The notes beneath the pieces are model-generated. The model was given only the letters and a program-made list of their open reading frames with translations. It was not told where the DNA came from and searched no databases. A DNA stretch of 53,515 nt from Onstottus_B sp035558335 (GTDB lineage: Bacteria > Acidobacteriota > Blastocatellia > UBA7656): contig DATMCM010000399.1 of assembly GCA_035558335.1 (NCBI GenBank), forward strand, positions 1 through 53,515, given 5' to 3'. Below are positions 1 through 9,289 of this stretch, in pieces. How positions within the stretch are numbered: position 1 is the first letter of the stretch; each line of letters starts with the position of its first letter. A program made the translations under genes and the position numbers.

Positions 1-1
1 T

Positions 2-67
2 GACTATCGCACCAGACGCATAGGAAAGAAGCCGCGCTTGGGAGAACGGCTTAACCCGAGGCCGTAA
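2..67 (+). CDS. 3' end of an upstream gene (partial)
   Basis: From base 2 an open frame runs for 21 codons to a TAA at 65-67. The residues are basic and arginine-rich, ending ...RLNPRP. The next gene on the same strand starts 62 bp later, so this is probably the tail of another pilus-assembly gene in the same operon. The fragment is too short for a family to be recognised, and chance openness cannot be excluded. Confidence 0.3.
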   Translation, partial: DYRTRRIGKKPRLGERLNPRP

Positions 68-129
68 GAAGACAGCAGGAAGCCTAGTGGTGCTGACGTG
101 GTCTAAGTCTATTTCAGGAGGTGAGTGTG

Positions 130-2265
130 ATGGCTAAGAGAGGGAGATCATTGCTAGAGAGCGCCTTTGGCGTGAAAACCATCCAGTCGAATTTGCTGAC
201 CGGCATTTCGATCCAGGAGGCCGAGCGAGGCATGGCATTGGTTGGCGTCTTGCTGATCTTGTCTTTGCTGCTGATGCTCGGCCTGGCCGTAACATTCACC
301 GCACTTTCCGACAAGTCAATCACCTCGAACTTCAAGAATCTGACGAGCGGATTCTACGCAGCAGAGGCCGGCGTAAACAATTTGCACCGCGTGCTTCGTA
401 ACGACAAGTTTATAATGGGCTCCTTGCCCAATCCGCCGAGAATTACACCTGGTGAGCCGACGCTCGACGCGTCCGCTTTTATCACTGCGGCCGAACAGGC
501 TTTCAACAAGCAGGAGAGATTTCCAAACGAAGCGGGCTACCGAACGAAGATAAAGATCAAAGACATCCAGATGCCTTACTCGGCATCGGATTTTGACCCA
601 GCGCATACCGGCAACCGTGTGCAGTTGATAAATCCGCTATATCCTCGGCTTGGTCAAGTCGAGCCTTACGCGATCTCATATCAGCTCGAGTCGGTGGGTG
701 AAGGGATCTCGGGTTTGAACGGCGCAGTGACGCTCGTAGAAGACGGCGTTTTGAACTTCAAGTTGTTGGTCAGAACCGACGGCGGAGGCATTCGGGTTGG
801 CAGTTTTTCGGAGTTCGCATTATTTCTGGATCACTTCGATCCTTACAATCCGGAAGGGCCTTTTATCTATCAAGGACTCGGACCGGGCGACAGGTTCGCC
901 GGCCGAGTGCATACGAACGAGCGGTTTGGTTTCTGGACACCGGCCGATGGAAGCGACGCACCAGCGTTTCGCGGCTACGTGACTCAGGTTTACAAGACAG
1001 CGAGCTACTATCGACACGCAGCGGGCTTTCCGCCGCCGCCGGTTGATGCAGACTCTGATGTCGTGGACGGCGTGCTGGTAGCGCCGAAGTTTCTCGCGGG
1101 GTTTGATCGAGGAGTGGACCCTATCCCTGCAACCGGTAACGCGTTCGATCAAGCGCGCGCGGTGCTCGATGGTGGCTACGCGCTGTCGGCCGGCCCGCCA
1201 TCAGACGGCGAGCTGCACAAGGCGCTTCGGCTCGCAAACGACTTGGGCAGTGAGCTCGCCGAGCCAAAGGACCCGACGTCTACAACCCCAACCCTTGCGC
1301 AAGGCGTCTATGTTCCGTCGGATGGCGAAAGCCTGTCTGGGAGCGGATTCTATGTTATGGGCAATGTGGACGAAATCACATTGAGCGCGGATCCTTCGGG
1401 CAACCGACAAATCATCAGAATCAGACAGGGCAACCAGACAACTGCGATCGTTATCGACATGGACTCAGGTACGACTACCATCGATGCCGGCAACGGCACC
1501 CGGACGCTTCGAGGGGTTCCGAAGGACCGCTCGATCGTTGACAACGGAAATCGCGCGGCTGCGTCTCTGTATGTTCGCGGCGACGTCGCGTCGCTTCACG
1601 GGCCCGGTCGCGACAATAACGCTCAGCCGATACCTGCGATCGATTCGAACTTTGCTGTGACCGTTACTGCAGGCGGATCTCCGACTGGCAACGCCAGGAT
1701 TCCCGTCGCCGGTGGAAGCTTGACGCTTACAGGCGACCTGACCTATGAAACACCTGTCGCAGACGCTGCCGGGAACCCGATCAATACCGACGCGAACAAC
1801 GTACTTGGAATCTTCGCTTCCGGTGGCAACATCAACATCCCGAGCGACGGACGCGCACCCGATAACCTGACCGTTCATGCTTCGATGGCAGCCTTCGAGT
1901 TGAAGGACTCGCAGGGGAATTCGATTCTGGGGCCGAATGGAACGCCGTGGGGTGGGCGCGTCCGCTCAGACACCAGCAATTTCGAAAACAAGCCTTTTCG
2001 AGGGAACTTCAACCTCGTTGGCGGAATGCAGTCCACTAACTATGACAACTTGGGAGTGTACGACGGCAAGTTCCACGGTTATATGTATAAAGGTAAATGG
2101 GACTCACGATACGACAGGGGGCAGTCGCCGCCATTCTACCCCGGCTACGTAGTTGACAGCGGTGGACCCACTGGTGAGCCTACTGTGAAAGCGCAGACCA
2201 ACAGCCCCCAGGTGTTGTCGTACAAACGGGTCTATTACGGAAGCGCTGCGGTTAGCGGACGTTGA
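130..2265 (+). CDS. PilX-type pilus assembly protein (prepilin-like)
   Basis: Minor-pilin-like protein of the type IV pilus machinery, 711 residues. About 33 residues precede a prepilin-like site (ERG followed by MALVGV). A hydrophobic helix at about 35-59 follows, then the FYAAEAGVNN segment typical of the PilX N-terminal domain, where many prepilins have F-x-x-x-E. The long remainder is a beta-rich exported region with no family I recognise. The ATG at 130 is preferred over the GTG at 121 because AGGAGG (116-121) lies 8 bases upstream of it. The protein is far longer than proteobacterial PilX (about 200 residues), as is common for Acidobacteria and Deltaproteobacteria. The PilS/PilR-like pair downstream on the other strand supports a pilus locus. 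Function beyond pilus assembly or priming is inference. Confidence 0.8.
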   Translation: MAKRGRSLLESAFGVKTIQSNLLTGISIQEAERGMALVGVLLILSLLLMLGLAVTFTALSDKSITSNFKNLTSGFYAAEAGVNNLHRVLRNDKFIMGSLPNPPRITPGEPTLDASAFITAAEQAFNKQERFPNEAGYRTKIKIKDIQMPYSASDFDPAHTGNRVQLINPLYPRLGQVEPYAISYQLESVGEGISGLNGAVTLVEDGVLNFKLLVRTDGGGIRVGSFSEFALFLDHFDPYNPEGPFIYQGLGPGDRFAGRVHTNERFGFWTPADGSDAPAFRGYVTQVYKTASYYRHAAGFPPPPVDADSDVVDGVLVAPKFLAGFDRGVDPIPATGNAFDQARAVLDGGYALSAGPPSDGELHKALRLANDLGSELAEPKDPTSTTPTLAQGVYVPSDGESLSGSGFYVMGNVDEITLSADPSGNRQIIRIRQGNQTTAIVIDMDSGTTTIDAGNGTRTLRGVPKDRSIVDNGNRAAASLYVRGDVASLHGPGRDNNAQPIPAIDSNFAVTVTAGGSPTGNARIPVAGGSLTLTGDLTYETPVADAAGNPINTDANNVLGIFASGGNINIPSDGRAPDNLTVHASMAAFELKDSQGNSILGPNGTPWGGRVRSDTSNFENKPFRGNFNLVGGMQSTNYDNLGVYDGKFHGYMYKGKWDSRYDRGQSPPFYPGYVVDSGGPTGEPTVKAQTNSPQVLSYKRVYYGSAAVSGR

Positions 2266-2321
2266 CCGACATTACGTGACAGGTCGCCCGGAAGGCTCGA
2301 CACCAGTTCCCTAGTCCGCGA

Positions 2322-4295
2322 TCAACTCGTCGCTGGCAATATGATCTCGAAAGTCGAGCCGACTCCCACCTCGCTATCGAAGCGAATACTCCCGTTGTGA
2401 AGCTGGATCGCTCGGAACGCCTGAGCCAAGCCTATTCCCGTACCGCCCTTCTTAGTTGTGTAGTAGAGATTGAATATCCGATCCCGCCCTTCTTCTCCGA
2501 TGCCGACTCCTCGATCCGTAATCCCGACCCGAGCCGAGCCATCGGCCGCCCGCGAAGTCGTCACCTTCAACGGGCCTCCCTCGGGCATCGCCTGACACCC
2601 ATTGATAATGATGTTGAGAAGAACTTGGGTTAGCATATCAGAGTCGCCCTTTATGAGAAGCGGTGCGGGGCTCAGATGGGTGTTGATTGTGACACCCATC
2701 TCCTCGGCTTCTGTTGAAGCAAGTGTGGCAACCTGGCTAACGATTGAATTCAGATCCAACGGCTCAAGGTGAATGTCGATTGGCCGCGTGAAGTTCAGGA
2801 ATGTCTGGACCACTCGGTCGAGCCGCTTGATCTCCGAATCCAGGATCTCGAGGTGAGGCTTAGGGTCTGACGAACCCGAATCGAGCTTCGAGCGGAGAAT
2901 CTCCAGGTGAATCACCATCGCGTTCAAAGGGTTCTTGACCTCGTGCGCGATTCCGGACGTAATACGGCCCAAATCTGCAAGCTTCTTAGAGAGGTCCCAT
3001 TGCGACTCGTACTTTCGAAAAGACTCGTAGTCGCGGATGCTCACCAGAACGCCCACCGGCTCACCAGCGTCCTCGATGTATTGAACTGACGCGAGGAGTT
3101 GACGCGTCCGTTCGCCGTCAGGAACGAGCAAGGTCCTTCGCGGAATCGAGCGCCGTTCTCCGAACGAGCGCTCTATAACCTCGATCAGCGGGTGATCACG
3201 ACCGAGAGTCTCATCGATCGGAAGGCCGGTCAGTTCCGTATTGTGTACTCCAAGAATCTGTTCAGCGTCGGGGCTGGCTAGCATCACGCGTCCCTCACGG
3301 TTGATCAGAAGCAGGCGTTCCTCTAGATGACTAACGACCTGCCTGAGCCGTCCCCTCATTATCTCAAGCTCGCTGCGTTCCCCCGCCATCCTTTCGCCTA
3401 GTTGCCTCAATCTCGTCGTCACTCCGGTGACCATCTGGTCGGGGGGCAATCGTACGCCGCTGCTCGCAGCAGATTCTTCTGCGAGCCCAAGCCGGTCGAT
3501 ACTGGTTGAGATAACTTCCAGCGGCTGCAGTAACAGGTTTGTTGAGCCGATGGCGACGATCGTCGCTCCCAGGATAGCAAGCAGACCGATCACCAGGTTG
3601 GTGGCGATTGGATTGAGCAACTCGTTCTTGACTGCAGCTGCAGAGACGCCGATGTGAAGCACAGAAGAAAAACCATTCCTGTTACTCTCAACCGGCCTGG
3701 TTCCTGTGTCTCTGTCTTCGATTCGCTCGATTCGCTTTGAGTACTCGTAAATAGGCGCGCCGAACAAGACCCTCGCGAGTTGAATGTACCCGCTCTGCCC
3801 AGCAAGCTGGTTCAGGTCGGGCCGGTCTATGTCGCCTATCATATGCTTGTTGGCGGCAAGCTCCCTGTGCCCTTCTTTATCCGCGATTATCTGGCCGCTC
3901 GGACTGGTGAGGTAAAGATACGTGATCGTTCGCGAGTAAGCGATTGTTGATTCCATTAAGCCGCGAACCGGCGACCGGTCGCTGACTAGAGCCTCGTAAT
4001 CGTCCAGTGGCTCGACTGAGCTCTTCTGACCGAGTTCCTGCTGGACCGCGTAAGCGATTTGACCCGAAACCTGGTTGGCCTGTTCGGTTGTCCGGCTGAC
4101 GATGACGCCCGTCAGATGAGCGATGTTGATGACAGTGGTAACGATTACGACCAACGCAACCAAAAAAGTGATACGCGTGATCTGACGTGCGCGAACGCCG
4201 AGGCGTGGCCACCACGAACTACCCGTGTCCGCCGCGGCGCGTTCGAGCCTTTCATCTCGGCGCGGTTGTGTCTCGGCTGCTAACGTCGTAGCCAT
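2322..4295 (-). CDS. Membrane sensor histidine kinase (PilS/NtrB/AtoS-like)
   Basis: Sensor kinase of 657 residues. TM helix 1 is at about 43-63. An extracytoplasmic sensor region of roughly 170 residues follows, then TM helix 2 at about 235-260, a HAMP-like linker, and a PAS domain at about 340-430 containing LLINREGRVMLASPDA. The HisKA domain carries the phospho-acceptor in SGIAHEVKNPL (His at about 451). The HATPase domain has an N-box (NIIINGCQAMP), G1 (DRGVGIG) and G2 (GGTGIGLA). The HEVKNPL form of the H-box is typical of NtrB-class kinases paired with sigma-54 regulators. Such a regulator lies immediately upstream on the same strand, 66 bp away. The longest frame opens at a TTG (4319); the ATG at 4295 is preferred. 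The signal sensed is unknown. Confidence 0.88.
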   Translation of the reverse strand: MATTLAAETQPRRDERLERAAADTGSSWWPRLGVRARQITRITFLVALVVIVTTVINIAHLTGVIVSRTTEQANQVSGQIAYAVQQELGQKSSVEPLDDYEALVSDRSPVRGLMESTIAYSRTITYLYLTSPSGQIIADKEGHRELAANKHMIGDIDRPDLNQLAGQSGYIQLARVLFGAPIYEYSKRIERIEDRDTGTRPVESNRNGFSSVLHIGVSAAAVKNELLNPIATNLVIGLLAILGATIVAIGSTNLLLQPLEVISTSIDRLGLAEESAASSGVRLPPDQMVTGVTTRLRQLGERMAGERSELEIMRGRLRQVVSHLEERLLLINREGRVMLASPDAEQILGVHNTELTGLPIDETLGRDHPLIEVIERSFGERRSIPRRTLLVPDGERTRQLLASVQYIEDAGEPVGVLVSIRDYESFRKYESQWDLSKKLADLGRITSGIAHEVKNPLNAMVIHLEILRSKLDSGSSDPKPHLEILDSEIKRLDRVVQTFLNFTRPIDIHLEPLDLNSIVSQVATLASTEAEEMGVTINTHLSPAPLLIKGDSDMLTQVLLNIIINGCQAMPEGGPLKVTTSRAADGSARVGITDRGVGIGEEGRDRIFNLYYTTKKGGTGIGLAQAFRAIQLHNGSIRFDSEVGVGSTFEIILPATS

Positions 4296-4361
4296 TTGAA
4301 ATGATGGATGCTGAAACAAACGGCGATCGCGGTGACCGCTATCTGCGACTTACGATCGAGT

Positions 4362-5741
4362 TTAGTCCAGTTGCTCCTCGCCGGCCTCTCTGTAAGCCTT
4401 CAGCTTGTTGTGAAGCGTTTTCAGGCTTATTTGTAGAGTTTCGGCCGTTCGCGTTTTGTTGTAGTCGCTGCGCGCCAACGTGCCGAGTATGACCCGGCGC
4501 TCGACCTCATCCAGCGGCATGCCTATCGGTATTGTCACTGCATCAGCTGTGGGCGATGGTCTCGATCCGCTGATGTGCAGAGGCAAATGGCGCTTGTCGA
4601 TTATCTCTCCTTCGCAAATGACGACCGCGCGCTCGATGACGTTTCGAAGCTCCCGAACGTTTCCGGGCCAGTTATGGCCAAATAGGACTTCCATCGCCTC
4701 TGGTGAGATGAGCCTCGCGCTCTTGGTGTGACGGCGGCTCAACTCCTCGATCATGTGCTGAACAAGCAACGGTATGTCGTCGAGGTGATCGCGCAACGGG
4801 GGCAGCTTGATTGTAATGACGTTCAATCGGTACAGCAAGTCCTCCCTCAGCGCGCCTTCCTGGACTCGCTGATACGGATCTTTATTGGTCGCGGCAATGA
4901 CTCGAACGTCCACGCTGGTCTCTTTGGCCGATCCAAGTCTCCTGACCAGCTTGTCTTCCAGCACGCGCAACAGTTTGGCCTGAAGCAGGAACGGCATCTC
5001 GGCGATCTCGTCAAGCAGTAGCGTTCCGTTGTTCGCCAGTTCAAAACAGCCGATCCGCCGGCCGGCCGCTCCAGTGAACGCGCCTTTCTCATGCCCGAAC
5101 AATTCGGATTCCATTAGCGTCTCGGGCACCGCGGCGCAATTGATGGCGATGAACGGCAGGTTGGCTCGCGGACTGAGCTTGTGAATCGTACGCGCGACCA
5201 TTTCTTTGCCAGTGCCAGATTCACCGGTAACCAGGACTGAAACCGCGCTGGGAGCGACTTGCTCGATGAGAGTGTATACATCGCGCATCGCGTCCGAGCT
5301 TCCCACCATATCGCCGAACGCTCCGTACTGCCGAAGCTGGCGCCGAAGCACTTCGTTCTCACGGCGGGCGCTGCTGTACTCGGCTGCTTTCTTCAGCACT
5401 AGCTGAAGCTTGCGCATATCGATCGGCTTTTCGAAGTAATAGAACGCGCCCTCGTCTTTCACCGAACGAATCGCCGCGTCAATCGAGCCCTGTCCGGTTA
5501 AAAGAATCACTGCGGTTTCGGGATAGTCCTGGCGGAGGTGAGCCAGGAGTTTGAAACCGTCAATGTGCGGCATGACGACATCAGTGATCACAACCAGCGG
5601 GGCGAAGCTATCGACTTTTTCTTTAGCCTCGCGGCCATCGCCGGCGGTCTCCGTAACGTAGCCCCAATTGGCGACCAGTTCGCTCAGCCCCTGCCGAGCG
5701 GCCGCTTCGTCGTCGACTATTAGCACGCGTTGATCTGGCAT
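4362..5741 (-). CDS. Sigma-54-dependent response regulator (NtrC/PilR family)
   Basis: Response regulator of 459 residues with the standard three parts. The receiver (1-120) has the acidic pocket in VDDEAA and the phospho-acceptor Asp in VVITDVVMP. The AAA+ sigma-54 interaction domain (about 145-380) has Walker A GESGTGKE, the sigma-54-contacting GAFTGA loop, and Walker B LLLDEIAEM. A Fis-type helix-turn-helix ends the protein (NKTRTAETLQISLKTLHNKL). All catalytic motifs are intact, so it should activate sigma-54 promoters when phosphorylated by the kinase encoded directly downstream on the same strand. Proximity to the PilX-type gene suggests PilR-like control of pilus genes, but its targets cannot be read from this window. 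Confidence 0.93.
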   Translation of the reverse strand: MPDQRVLIVDDEAAARQGLSELVANWGYVTETAGDGREAKEKVDSFAPLVVITDVVMPHIDGFKLLAHLRQDYPETAVILLTGQGSIDAAIRSVKDEGAFYYFEKPIDMRKLQLVLKKAAEYSSARRENEVLRRQLRQYGAFGDMVGSSDAMRDVYTLIEQVAPSAVSVLVTGESGTGKEMVARTIHKLSPRANLPFIAINCAAVPETLMESELFGHEKGAFTGAAGRRIGCFELANNGTLLLDEIAEMPFLLQAKLLRVLEDKLVRRLGSAKETSVDVRVIAATNKDPYQRVQEGALREDLLYRLNVITIKLPPLRDHLDDIPLLVQHMIEELSRRHTKSARLISPEAMEVLFGHNWPGNVRELRNVIERAVVICEGEIIDKRHLPLHISGSRPSPTADAVTIPIGMPLDEVERRVILGTLARSDYNKTRTAETLQISLKTLHNKLKAYREAGEEQLD

Positions 5742-5902
5742 AGAATCGAAGAGTCTAGCACATCAAAAATAAACGGGCCGCTTTGGCCTTGGAAGTCTGC
5801 GATTTAGCGGTTAGCCGGTGAGGATTGCCCGAGGTCCCTGCAAGGGTTGCCTCGCAGAGAGCTTTGTTGTCTTCAGCTCTTAACAATCCGAGCGTTGACC
5901 AT

Positions 5903-6271
5903 TTATTCGTCGTCGTAGGACCAGCGCTCGATCAGAACGTCCATCTGTCCGCCGCACACCATGCCCTCCGCGTCCTCGTATTCGTCGGCCAGATTGAAAT
6001 GATAGATGTCCGCTTGGCCGGAGCGAAGAACTTCTCGAGCTTCCGCCCAAATGTCAGCTTCAACACATCCGCCGCCAACCGTTCCGATAAATGAGCCGTC
6101 ATCGAAGATCACCATCTTCGCGCCAACTTGCTGCGGCGTCGAGCCGCGAGTCTTCACAACCGTCGCCATCGCAGCCTGGGCGCCTTGATCGAGCCGCCTC
6201 TTCATCTCCAGATAGATCTCGGCGGCGCTCAATGATCGGCCTTGAACAATCTCTTCTTGCGTGCTCGACAT
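5903..6271 (-). CDS. XdhC/CoxI N-terminal-domain protein
   Basis: Small protein (122 residues) made of the XdhC_CoxI domain alone. The family core is visible as ATVVKTRGSTPQQVGAKM followed by IGTVGGGCVEADI. Full XdhC proteins insert sulfurated molybdenum cofactor into xanthine dehydrogenase and also carry a C-terminal Rossmann domain of about 150 residues, which is absent here. The downstream 160 bp hold no obvious remnant of it, so this looks like a natural single-domain form. No molybdenum hydroxylase genes are visible in the window. GGAG lies 8 bases before the ATG. A role in Mo-enzyme maturation is inference from the family. Confidence 0.82.
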   Translation of the reverse strand: MSSTQEEIVQGRSLSAAEIYLEMKRRLDQGAQAAMATVVKTRGSTPQQVGAKMVIFDDGSFIGTVGGGCVEADIWAEAREVLRSGQADIYHFNLADEYEDAEGMVCGGQMDVLIERWSYDDE

Positions 6272-6405
6272 CGTGATGCTCCGTGAGCCCGGATTATATA
6301 AGCTGTGCGTCTAAGTTGGGAAGCCAACGAGACATCGCACTTCAACCGAAGCTCGGCGCTGACGCGCTACAATTATTCTCACTGGCGGACGGCCTGAGCA
6401 CTCCA

Positions 6406-8532
6406 TCATTGAGCCTTGTCGAGTGTCGTCGACCTGCGCTGCGCGTTCAGCGCTTCATCGATCGCCTGCTGCGCCGCAAGGAAGTTCGGCTGTAGATCGA
6501 GCGCGGCCTTGAATGACTCGATCGCTTGCTGATTTCGACCAGTGGCGGCGAGGTACCGGCCGCGATTGTAGAGCATACCCACATAGACGGGAATGACCTT
6601 GACCTTGACTACATCATCGACCTCGAATCTAACAGAGCCGTCGGCTAGCCCGCGAGTTACGAGTTGCGACTCGCTTAAGTGAACTGGCGCGCCCTTCTCG
6701 GCGACCTGAAAGACCAAACCTTGCGGCACAAATTGATAAGTATCCGAGAGCCATTTCGTCAACTCGGCGTCCGCGCCCTCGCGATTAATCGCGAGGTCTT
6801 GAGTCACGTAAACGGGCGCCTGGCGCAGGTGGTCGATCACGAACGCGATAATCATCTCGTAAAACCGCGAGTTGATTCGCTGATTCAGCGTGACGTCCCG
6901 CTGATAAAGGTCCGGGTCCTGCTCCCAGTGCGTTAAATCTTCGAGAAATGCATCAACCTTGTCGCGAGCCTGTTCGATCATGGCCGGATAAGCTCGCCTC
7001 AGATGGTCGAAGTACCACGAGCGGCGAAGCTGGTTTATGTCGATCGCAACTACATCGTTTCGGGTGCGCTCGATTTCATGCACGTAAATCATCGGCGAGT
7101 AGACTTGCCAGTCGCGAGTCAGCAACATCCCTCCTGGCTCGATCGCGTTGAAGATGTTCTCAATATAGTCGTGAGCAATAAAATATCGACTTCGGTTATT
7201 GAACGGCAGATTGCCAATAAACGCGAGAGTTGGTGCGAGCAACAAGATTAGGGACACCGCGGCAACTGAAGTCTTGATGGGAAATCGGGTGGCGAGTAGC
7301 TCGCGGGTGAGCAGCCATTCGCCAACGAACGAACTGGCGACCGCCATGCCCACGAACGCCGGAAGATAGTATGCATCTTTGTCTTCCGCGATTTGGTAGC
7401 TGGTGGCATAGATCACATCGCAAGCGATCACCAGGCCTAGGAACCAGAAGGCGGTTCTATCTCGCTTGAACAGAGCGACCAATCCAAGAAAGCATGACAG
7501 CAGGCCCACGGAAATGAACCAGGGCCCAAACTCGCTTCCAACCAGCCTTGCGAACTCACCGAGTTCGTGTCCCATCCGTTCCGAAGAAAAAGTAAAGAAA
7601 ACTTGATACTGCCTGCCGGTTATGTGCCACCAGAACCGTTGAAACGTTTGCGGATCTCCCCAATTCACTGTCGGCGAATGTGATGCAGACAGCGGGAGAT
7701 AAGCATAGATGCCGAGCCCGGCGATGGAGTAGATTGCGGCCCGGAACAATCTCTTACCTCGGAAGAACGCCAGGCCTTCAGTCGCCAACACCAGCCACGC
7801 AAGTGCGGGGAGCATCAGCCCGACGCTCACGTGATGGACTCCGAGCCCAAGGCCGAATAAGAAGGCCGCGACGTTCAGCCAGCGATCGTGCTTGCTGGCG
7901 AGGTTGGCTGCGGGTGGCCGCGTCGCATCCAAGATGATCAGGCGGCGCCAGTGAAGCATCAGAAGAAAAATGCCTGTTATCAGCAATGTGTTCAGCGTAT
8001 AAACTTCGGCTATCGTAGCGTACGCCCAAAGAGTTCTTGAGAAAGCGAACAGCAGACCTGATGCGAGACAAGCTACCAGCCCGATTGGGTGCGCGGCTAG
8101 ATCAAGAATATTCGACTCGTGCCTCTTGGATCGGTTCGCAGCCGAAGGCTTCTTACCTCTGCGATCTGGCTTTTGTTGGTCGGCTCTAGCTCGAACAAGT
8201 CTTGCTGTCAGAAGAGCTTCGGAGACGACCAGCGTAAGAGCCGCCGAACCCAGCGCAGCAAAGACAGCCGACGCGGCATTTACTCGGACCGCGACCGAAC
8301 CGATGGGAATCAAGGTGGCGAGATGAGCCAGCAACAGGTAAAGCGGAAAACCGGGCGGATGTGCCACGCCCAGTGTTCGTGCGGCTACGATCAGTTCACC
8401 GCTGTCAACGAGAGTGACCGTCGGCGCAAGCGTTAACAGATAGGTCGCAAGCGAAACGACAAGTACCGTGCCCGCGCAACAGAGCCGCGCCGTCCGCGAT
8501 TCAAGCCGAAGCCAGCCCGAACCCACGCTCAT
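6406..8532 (-). CDS. DUF2723 multi-pass membrane glycosyltransferase with TPR tail
   Basis: Membrane protein of 708 residues with about ten hydrophobic helices. Its N-terminal loop TLAPTVTLVDSGELIVAA, followed by GVAHPPGFPLY, is characteristic of DUF2723 (GT117-type, GT-C fold) proteins, which resemble protein O-mannosyltransferases. A large soluble C-terminal part follows the last helix (about residue 430) and ends in a TPR-like unit (GRNQQAIESFKAALDLQPNFLAAQQAI). The start codon overlaps the stop of the preceding gene (ATGA), so the two are translationally coupled. The likely job is transfer of sugars from a lipid carrier on the periplasmic side; the acceptor is unknown. Confidence 0.85.
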   Translation of the reverse strand: MSVGSGWLRLESRTARLCCAGTVLVVSLATYLLTLAPTVTLVDSGELIVAARTLGVAHPPGFPLYLLLAHLATLIPIGSVAVRVNAASAVFAALGSAALTLVVSEALLTARLVRARADQQKPDRRGKKPSAANRSKRHESNILDLAAHPIGLVACLASGLLFAFSRTLWAYATIAEVYTLNTLLITGIFLLMLHWRRLIILDATRPPAANLASKHDRWLNVAAFLFGLGLGVHHVSVGLMLPALAWLVLATEGLAFFRGKRLFRAAIYSIAGLGIYAYLPLSASHSPTVNWGDPQTFQRFWWHITGRQYQVFFTFSSERMGHELGEFARLVGSEFGPWFISVGLLSCFLGLVALFKRDRTAFWFLGLVIACDVIYATSYQIAEDKDAYYLPAFVGMAVASSFVGEWLLTRELLATRFPIKTSVAAVSLILLLAPTLAFIGNLPFNNRSRYFIAHDYIENIFNAIEPGGMLLTRDWQVYSPMIYVHEIERTRNDVVAIDINQLRRSWYFDHLRRAYPAMIEQARDKVDAFLEDLTHWEQDPDLYQRDVTLNQRINSRFYEMIIAFVIDHLRQAPVYVTQDLAINREGADAELTKWLSDTYQFVPQGLVFQVAEKGAPVHLSESQLVTRGLADGSVRFEVDDVVKVKVIPVYVGMLYNRGRYLAATGRNQQAIESFKAALDLQPNFLAAQQAIDEALNAQRRSTTLDKAQ

Positions 8533-9272
8533 CCCTTCGCTCCCGCTTTTTTGTAGCTTGTGAAGCGAACCTTGACCACCACTCGCGTCGAGCGCCGGCC
8601 AACGCGTACATCGTCATCAGCCGAAGTGTAGGCGGGAAACCAATACTTGTCGTGGTTCTGAAAGTAGGTCTCGAATCTCGGTGTGCGGTGCGCGTTTTGC
8701 TCGGGCAGCGCCTCGCCTGCGACTTTGACGACGCAGAGATCCTGATCGTCGATCCAAACACGACCCTTCAGGTATCGCTCGTCGCTCTTGTCGGGATCAG
8801 GCAGCTTCACTCTTGGCTTCACGTCGAAGACATAAGTGTTCAGCTCATCGATGCGTTCTCGGCCCACGTAGCTTAACTCATACTGGTTGAGAGTCTCGGG
8901 CGTGATGATGAACTGATAAACGCGCGTCAGATTGTTCGCGGCGTTCGTGCCGATGTATACGCCTGTGGGCAGAGTCGACGTGTTCTCGATGACCTTTTCC
9001 TGCCTAGTTCCATCTTTGCCATAGGAGATTTGAGAAAAGCGGTAGTATTTGCCGGTTATCGTCTCCGACTGGCTAACGGTTTCAATTGTAAGTTCGGCAT
9101 AGTAGGAAAACTCGCGCAGTGCCTGAAGTGTTTCTTTGCCATGTTGAGCTGCGCTGGCGAGTATCTCGGACGGTGATTGTGAAGGATTCTGGCGGGCGCT
9201 CGCGCCGGCGAGCCGTGAACTGGCGCTCGAAATCAAAACCGCTATCGTGATCAACAGGGTCAGATAACGCAT
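8529..9272 (-). CDS. Exported LolA-like/outer-membrane lipoprotein-sorting-like protein
   Basis: Protein of 247 residues with an N-terminal signal peptide (about 1-25). The mature region is beta-rich and contains YVFDVKPR and GRVWIDDQDLCVVKVAGEALPE. Such motifs are typical of proteins annotated as outer-membrane lipoprotein-sorting proteins with a LolA/LolB-like fold. It is paralogous to the next gene upstream (9290-10129): both carry a Y-(I/V)-G-(K/R)-E-(K/R)-IDEL-TY-(L/V)-FDVKP block and a later R-(Y)-(W)-FP-Y-(A/T) block at similar spacing. It overlaps the DUF2723 gene by 4 bases. A periplasmic lipid- or lipoprotein-binding role is inference. Confidence 0.75.
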   Translation of the reverse strand: MRYLTLLITIAVLISSASSRLAGASARQNPSQSPSEILASAAQHGKETLQALREFSYYAELTIETVSQSETITGKYYRFSQISYGKDGTRQEKVIENTSTLPTGVYIGTNAANNLTRVYQFIITPETLNQYELSYVGRERIDELNTYVFDVKPRVKLPDPDKSDERYLKGRVWIDDQDLCVVKVAGEALPEQNAHRTPRFETYFQNHDKYWFPAYTSADDDVRVGRRSTRVVVKVRFTSYKKAGAKG

Positions 9273-9289
9273 CGCGGCAGTTTTTCAAG

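Noticed and set aside
5742..5902. Remnant of an XdhC C-terminal Rossmann domain
   Set aside because: No frame gives a dinucleotide-binding pattern; the upstream protein ends naturally.
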